Positions 58,320-64,000 of a stretch of DNA of 64,000 nucleotides are shown piece after piece (the stretch's first letter is position 1; each line of letters starts with the position of its first letter). Source of the stretch: Epiperipatus broadwayi (taxonomy: Eukaryota > Onychophora > Udeonychophora > Euonychophora > Peripatidae); NCBI GenBank assembly GCA_028023455.1, contig JAQFVV010012396.1, positions 10,458,085-10,522,084 on the forward strand. The letters are read 5' to 3'. Under the pieces are notes generated by a model. That model made no database searches, was not told the origin of the DNA, and worked only from the letters and a program-made list of their open reading frames with translations. The position numbers were made by a program, and so were the translations under genes.

Positions 58320-61300
58320 ATTTAAATATGTTTAGACATTCTTTTTTTTCTTTAACTTTTTTATCTTATAGACATATGATAATAGTCTTGTTATCAAAAA
58401 CTATGATTTCTATTTGTTTTGATGTTTTTAAGGCAGTATTAACATTAAGTATATTTTTAAATTTTGTAAAACTTTTAGCATTATGCTTAGAAAACATTTT
58501 ATTACATCAAATACTGAACATCAAATTAGAAAGAATAATAAAGAAAAAATAAAATATATTTTAACATAAACTAAAGCTTTTATTAATAAATATGATCACA
58601 TAGGGTGCTCCAAGATGGAAAAGTGATTGCTGGCATATTGTAAAATTCATTTACAAATTTTAATTGTTTTTAAACATGATCACATGTCATTCAGAGATGG
58701 TGAAATGGCTGCTCATGTATCATAAAAATGTATTAAATTTACAAATTTTAATGGGTTTTTTTGTTTATATTTTTGTTAATTATTATATTTTCGGGAGAGG
58801 ATGGATAGTGTATAATTGAAATCATGTATATTGTTATAGCTTAATTTGCATCTTCACTATAATATCAATAATAGTAACAAATTTAATGAGAAAAATAAAA
58901 TTGCCAGGCAGAATATTTTGTTTGTAAATGATCACTAAATTATATTTGAAAATTATTATAATATTTTTATACTGTTATAATTTTTAAAAATATTAAGATT
59001 AAAAATGCTAAGTTTGCAAAAAAAGATAATTTTTTTCTTTTTAAAATCAATTGCTTTTTGATTCTTGGCAAAGGATGAATTAAATTTTTATTTATTTGCA
59101 CATGTATATAAAATAGTAAGCTGGAAAACCATAGAATCTGACTTCTTCAATAATCCTGTTCCATTGATTAGAACTTGAAAATCGTATTTAAAATTCCCGT
59201 AAAAAGGAATATAAATAAGAACTTAGAAGATAGGATACAAAAACCTGAGATTAATCTATAAGAAAACTAATTCTTGGTACTATGGTTAAGATCTTGATAA
59301 TTTAATATAATGTTAATAATGGAAGTCAATCAAAAACTATTAAAATAGTATTAAATAATACTTTTCTTAACTATTGAATTGTATGATAAACTACCATTTC
59401 CACATTTCTTCAAATCTCTGTATACATAAATGATTATCGTTTTGTTTTTCAAAATGATTTTGTTTAACTAATTTATGCAAAATAAATCTGCAGAAATTAC
59501 TTTTGTAAATTAAATTATTTTTGCTTTCTGTATTTTATTTCATAATGAAAAATAAATATACAGTTAAGTGTGTGTATTGTTAAACTTTATTAAAAATAAT
59601 TTTATAATATATAAGTTTACTATTTAATAATAATGTGGGAGGAAGAAAACATTCTTGATTTAGTTATGTAATATTGTTACAGGAAATGATAACAACACAC
59701 CCTCTCTTGTCTCATTATACTTGATTATACTTGAGAAACTACTATATTTTCAATAAACTACATCATACATTGTATGAATGAATATAAGTATATGCATGAG
59801 GAGAGACATGCATAGTTTGTAAATACTGAATATATGATTGTTCTTATTAACATAAATTGTGTGAAATTTGACCTATATAATAAAATAAATATGAATTATG
59901 TCCATTATACAACTATAGCATTCACTAGCATTTTAAAAATATATACATTTGGAAATGTGATCAACTCGGTAACAATATGTTCAATTTATGAAATAAGAGA
60001 TATAAACTTATATAGATAAACAGTTATTTATTTATTTGGTTATTTGATTATTATTATTAATTTATTTTTTGTAAATATTATTTGCATTAAAACTTACAAT
60101 AAATTATTTTTCAAATTAATATTTTTTAAAAATATAATGCATATTTCATTCAATACTTGGTCTCAGTTACATTATTTGAAGCTATCATGCTCTATATTTT
60201 ACATTTATACTCTATACTATTATATGCATCATAATCTTTATTGGAAATAAGTCTAAGCATGCCTAATATTATTTGTTATATGTTTGATAGACCTAAGTAT
60301 TTCTGACAATAGTAAAATGAACTAACAACCAATTAGTTTAGAAACAGTTTCCCATTCAGGGTAGATGGGCAAATTTTATATTCTAGTCCATGAGAGAATT
60401 AAATGGACTAATTTAATTCAAGATATCTGAGAAACAAGAGGAATATGTTGGTATGATTTGTGAGAATAGTGATTAATTATGCTTGCTGGAGACCCAGATG
60501 TTATTGTTATATAGAAAAATAGTTAATTGTGTTAAATATGCAAATATCAGATAGTAGTAAAATGTATTTTCAAATATTCTGATATTCAAGTGAAAGAACA
60601 TAAAAATATTTGCAGGTATGATATAAATATAATTACTGTTAGACCATTTTCATTAATGTTAGATAAACCTAAATATACCTTCTATTGTATTGAGTTTCTG
60701 TTATATATATATATATATAATCAGTAAACTAATTTGATAATCTAAGAGTTTTAAGGGTTGTCATTATTTATTGTTGACAAAAATATTGTAGACAAAAGTA
60801 AAATAAAATTATATATATAAAATTATAAAAATATTTATAAGAAATAAAAGTACACACCAATTACTACCATATGAACCAAAACAGTGTAAAGATGAATTAT
60901 CTCATATTATTACCTCAACTTGTATAGAATTGTTTTATTAATTTATTACTTTTGTTAATTATTTTATGGAGGTTTTTGGCAAGGGTTTTTCATTAATGAT
61001 ATGTATACATATTATATGTTTATTTTTATGTATGGATTCTTAAATAAATTTTTACATATATGTATTATATGTGACTTGTGTAGCCGACGTTATTACTTAT
61101 ATTTAAAGTGTACTTTGCTCAAAAGCTGATTGGTTCAAAACAGAAATCTTTTTACCATTAAGTTACTGTGCATTTGATCTTTAGGAACAATAATCGCTTT
61201 ATATATTTTTTAATATACAGTATACTATAAATCTCTATTTCAAATGTATGTATTTTTGAATTTATATAATTTTTATTTGCAAATATTTTAACTTTTCTTA

Positions 61301-62865
61301 TTTAATAATGAGCCTCTGAATGTGTTTTTAAATTAAGATGTATACCAATTTAACCCTTTGAACCAATGCTGATATAAAATGTTAAATGGGTGTACATTAT
61401 AGCTTCAAAATTGTATATAAATACTTTTTGTATAATCAACTTTTCTTTGTTGCAAAATAATGTTTCTTAATGATGTGGAGCCTATTAACATGTAAAATGC
61501 AATGATTGTAACACTTCACAAGTTTAATTAATTTACCTGGTTTAGCAGAAAACTTAACCTGCCTGGGTTGCAAAGTGAATAAACATCCAATATCCATTTT
61601 TTAATTTTTATTATATATTTTAAAAAATTATTTAAAATAACAAAGCTAGAATTTTTATTTTTTAAAAGTGACAATAGCTATTTACTATTTAAAGTTGATG
61701 TTTTATGCAGTGAATGTTGCAAGGAATGCTGGTTAATTTTTGTGGAACTCTTAATAAAATGTAATGGCTTACTTATAACTTACAAGTATTTAATTATGAA
61801 TTATTTGTTTATGAAATCATATACTGGAGATTATATATCTATTAAAATAACTTATTCAGTGATATATATGTGAATATAAAAAATAAATTAATTTTCATAC
61901 GAAATGAAATTTAATTTATCATTATTTCATTACTTGATGAATAATTGAAAATTATTAATAAATGATTTAATTTCATGGTTTTTATTCTGGGCAAATTAAA
62001 TATTTTGAAATAGAAATTTAATAGAATATATACATAAAAATAATAATAATGATGATTTTTTTCAAGGAACTGAAAATGTAATTGAAATTGCTATTTGAAA
62101 ATTCACTTCTTTAATCGACTTTATTTTAACTGATGGAGATAAAATGGGTGAAGTTTAAATGTTTTGTGATTTGAGAAATTTAATTAAAAAGATATTTATC
62201 TTTACATTTTTTATTTTCGTCCCTTAAAAACAAAATGAGAATCTACCAGTATTGATTTAATATATATATATGCAAAATTCTAAAAAAAAAAAAAAAAAAA
62301 AGGTTAACAAGTACAGTAATGTTTTTTTTCTTGCCATGTGAGGAAAATGTTTTTTGTAAAAAGATTTGAGCATAATGTATATGCTGCTTGTATATAGATG
62401 TATTTTTTTTTTTTCAAAATGGCAATCTATATAAAGTTTTAATCCTTTCAAATAATATACTTTAAGTCCCCAAATGACTTTTCCCATACTTATTTTATTA
62501 AATATCTATTTTAAATTTTTATACTTATTTAGATTTTCATTAAAAATGCTCATTGCTATTTTGGAAGAAAAAAAAGAAGTTGAGATGTATGTATATTTAG
62601 AAAGTATTTGTATCTTTTTTCAATAAACTTTTAAGATACTCTAAATGGATCTGATTTATTTTACATCTAACATAAATACTAGTTTGGAATGACATTAAAA
62701 AAAGTGTTTGCTAAAATATATTGTTCCTGACCTGGTATAAAAACTTTATAAATATGCAAGCAAATTAGTTTGGGTTCAAATCTTAAGATGTTTGACTCTT
62801 GAGTTATTAGCTAGAGTAGGATAAAAGAATTAAAGAAAACTTTTGGAATATATGTGCAATTCCAA
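58320..62865. other. AT-rich gene desert
   Basis: TA tracts (for example 60701-60719) and homopolymers, with no gene or RNA recognised. A GGTGCTCCAAGATGG / CATGATCACAT-like stretch near 58590-58700 is less AT-rich but unassigned. Confidence 0.5.
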
Positions 62866-62869
62866 TACA

Positions 62870-62970
62870 ATTCAACCAATAGCCAACAACTAGTTTGGTT
62901 ACCAAAGTAAATTGCTACATAGTGCCTAATGATTTTCAATTTTATATTAGATAGTTCTGGAATAGAATAA
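62870..62970 (+). repeat. Dispersed repeat, copy 2 (pairs with 46745-46860)
   Basis: See the partner for shared words. This copy also has ACCAAAGTAAATTGCTAC and TAATGATTTTCAATT, not kept in the other. Confidence 0.5.
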
Positions 62971-64000
62971 AAAGACTGGAATTACTGATTCTAACCCAAG
63001 TAATTGAGTTACAAAAATTTTAATAAGTCATTTAAACTCTCCCCTGAAAGTATAAAGTGCATGATATCATTATCATATAATTCTGTCTAAATATATTCAT
63101 TGATAATTTATTATTTAGGAAGGCAGTTCAAATATTAATTAAAATTTGTAATTACCGTACAACATTGTATTTATTCAATATAAGATCTATTTTTTATTGA
63201 AAAGCAATGAATGGCAATTTAAAGATTCAGAATACAAGAAATAATAAAATCATTAAAATAAATATTTTTTTTTCTTTCAAAATTGGCCCATTAATTCTAC
63301 TATATAAATTATATTCCATATGATTGGCTAAAGGTGTATAATGATGACATTTTACTTATATGTTGGAAAATTTTTTTATTAAATATTTTTTTTTAAAAAA
63401 AATCAAACTATATTTTTCTAAATACATTCGTTAATAATAACTGACAGATTACTATAGAACAAAATGTTTCTTAACAATTCTTATTTATGAACAAAAAAAT
63501 TCTATATATATATATATAATCTTAGAATTCCACATATATTTATATAAATAATATAGGTATATAGATGGAATTCTAGGATTATATATATATCAAAAACTTT
63601 TCAACCTCATATTGTCATCACTTTCAAAATATTCTTAGAAATATATATAAAGTTTTATAAATTATTCAAAGATGTTTTAAATTATAAATAGAATAATAAT
63701 TTTCCACATATACAAATCCAACTATATTTATAGTTTAAAAATTGATTTAATTAATTGGGAAAATCATTTTTGTAACATAAACTATAAATATAAGTGAATT
63801 TGTAAATTTTTGGGAAATTATTATGTATTTACAATTTTAAAACTTTGAATATAATTGATTTTCAAAATGATAATAAAATATGGTTAAAATGTATCTGTAG
63901 ACTAATATATGAATCTAAAGAAATTTTGATTCTTATAATAATCAAAATTTGCAAAGAAAATTAATATATAAAATACAATTTACATTTTAAAATAAATTAA
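62971..64000. other. AT-rich DNA with an imperfect hairpin
   Basis: 63496-63590 folds on itself: TATATATAATCTTAGAATTCCA and a far-side TGGAATTCTAGGATTATATA pair imperfectly around a 40-base loop. Nothing else is recognisable to the end of the window. Confidence 0.5.

Overview
The window is AT-rich, intron-bearing metazoan DNA. It holds one clear protein-coding gene in 64 kb. The evidence for a metazoan is an ankyrin-repeat protein ending in a SOCS box, relics of RTE-like, L1/Tx1-like and CR1/Jockey-like LINEs, Penelope-like GIY-YIG elements, a mariner-like transposase relic and tRNA-derived SINE pieces. An invertebrate is likely because of the base composition and the repeat mix. I cannot fix the phylum from sequence alone.

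Layout. 1-9 kb: a truncated dispersed repeat, a decayed RTE LINE (+), a decayed mariner-like transposase (-) and a decayed RT fragment (-). 9-17.8 kb: AT-rich DNA with a second decayed RT (+). 17.8-18.9 kb: a cluster of copies of a roughly 450-bp repeat, in both orientations. 19.8-20.1 kb: a fold-back element flanked by TTAA. 20.5-21.7 kb: a possible terminal exon, a higher-complexity island and a tandem duplication. 23.3-28.7 kb: a complete 5.3-kb non-LTR retrotransposon on the minus strand, with a perfect 16-bp target-site duplication and both ORFs broken. 29.6-30.1 kb: a second higher-complexity island. 30.9-33 kb: SINE, Penelope and LINE relics. 33.7-35.1 kb: an unexplained island of higher complexity. 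37.4-39.0 kb: the ankyrin/SOCS-box gene (+). 39-64 kb: mostly AT-rich DNA, with a 1.6-kb head-to-head inverted pair of Penelope-like 3' ends at 52-53.5 kb, another copy of the 450-bp repeat at 53.9-54.3 kb and an RTE 3' end at 58.1 kb.

The most interesting signal is inside the 450-bp repeat. Four copies (near 117, 17967 on the minus strand, 18624 and 54185) carry what reads as a type I hammerhead ribozyme: a CUGAUGA core, a short stem II, GAAA, a tiny stem III, an AUA cleavage triplet, and a stem I split by a short internal loop. Stem I changes between copies in ways that keep pairing. Such a motif would link the family to retrozyme-like or Penelope-associated non-autonomous elements. The rest of the window reads as a repeat-laden gene desert around one intact gene.
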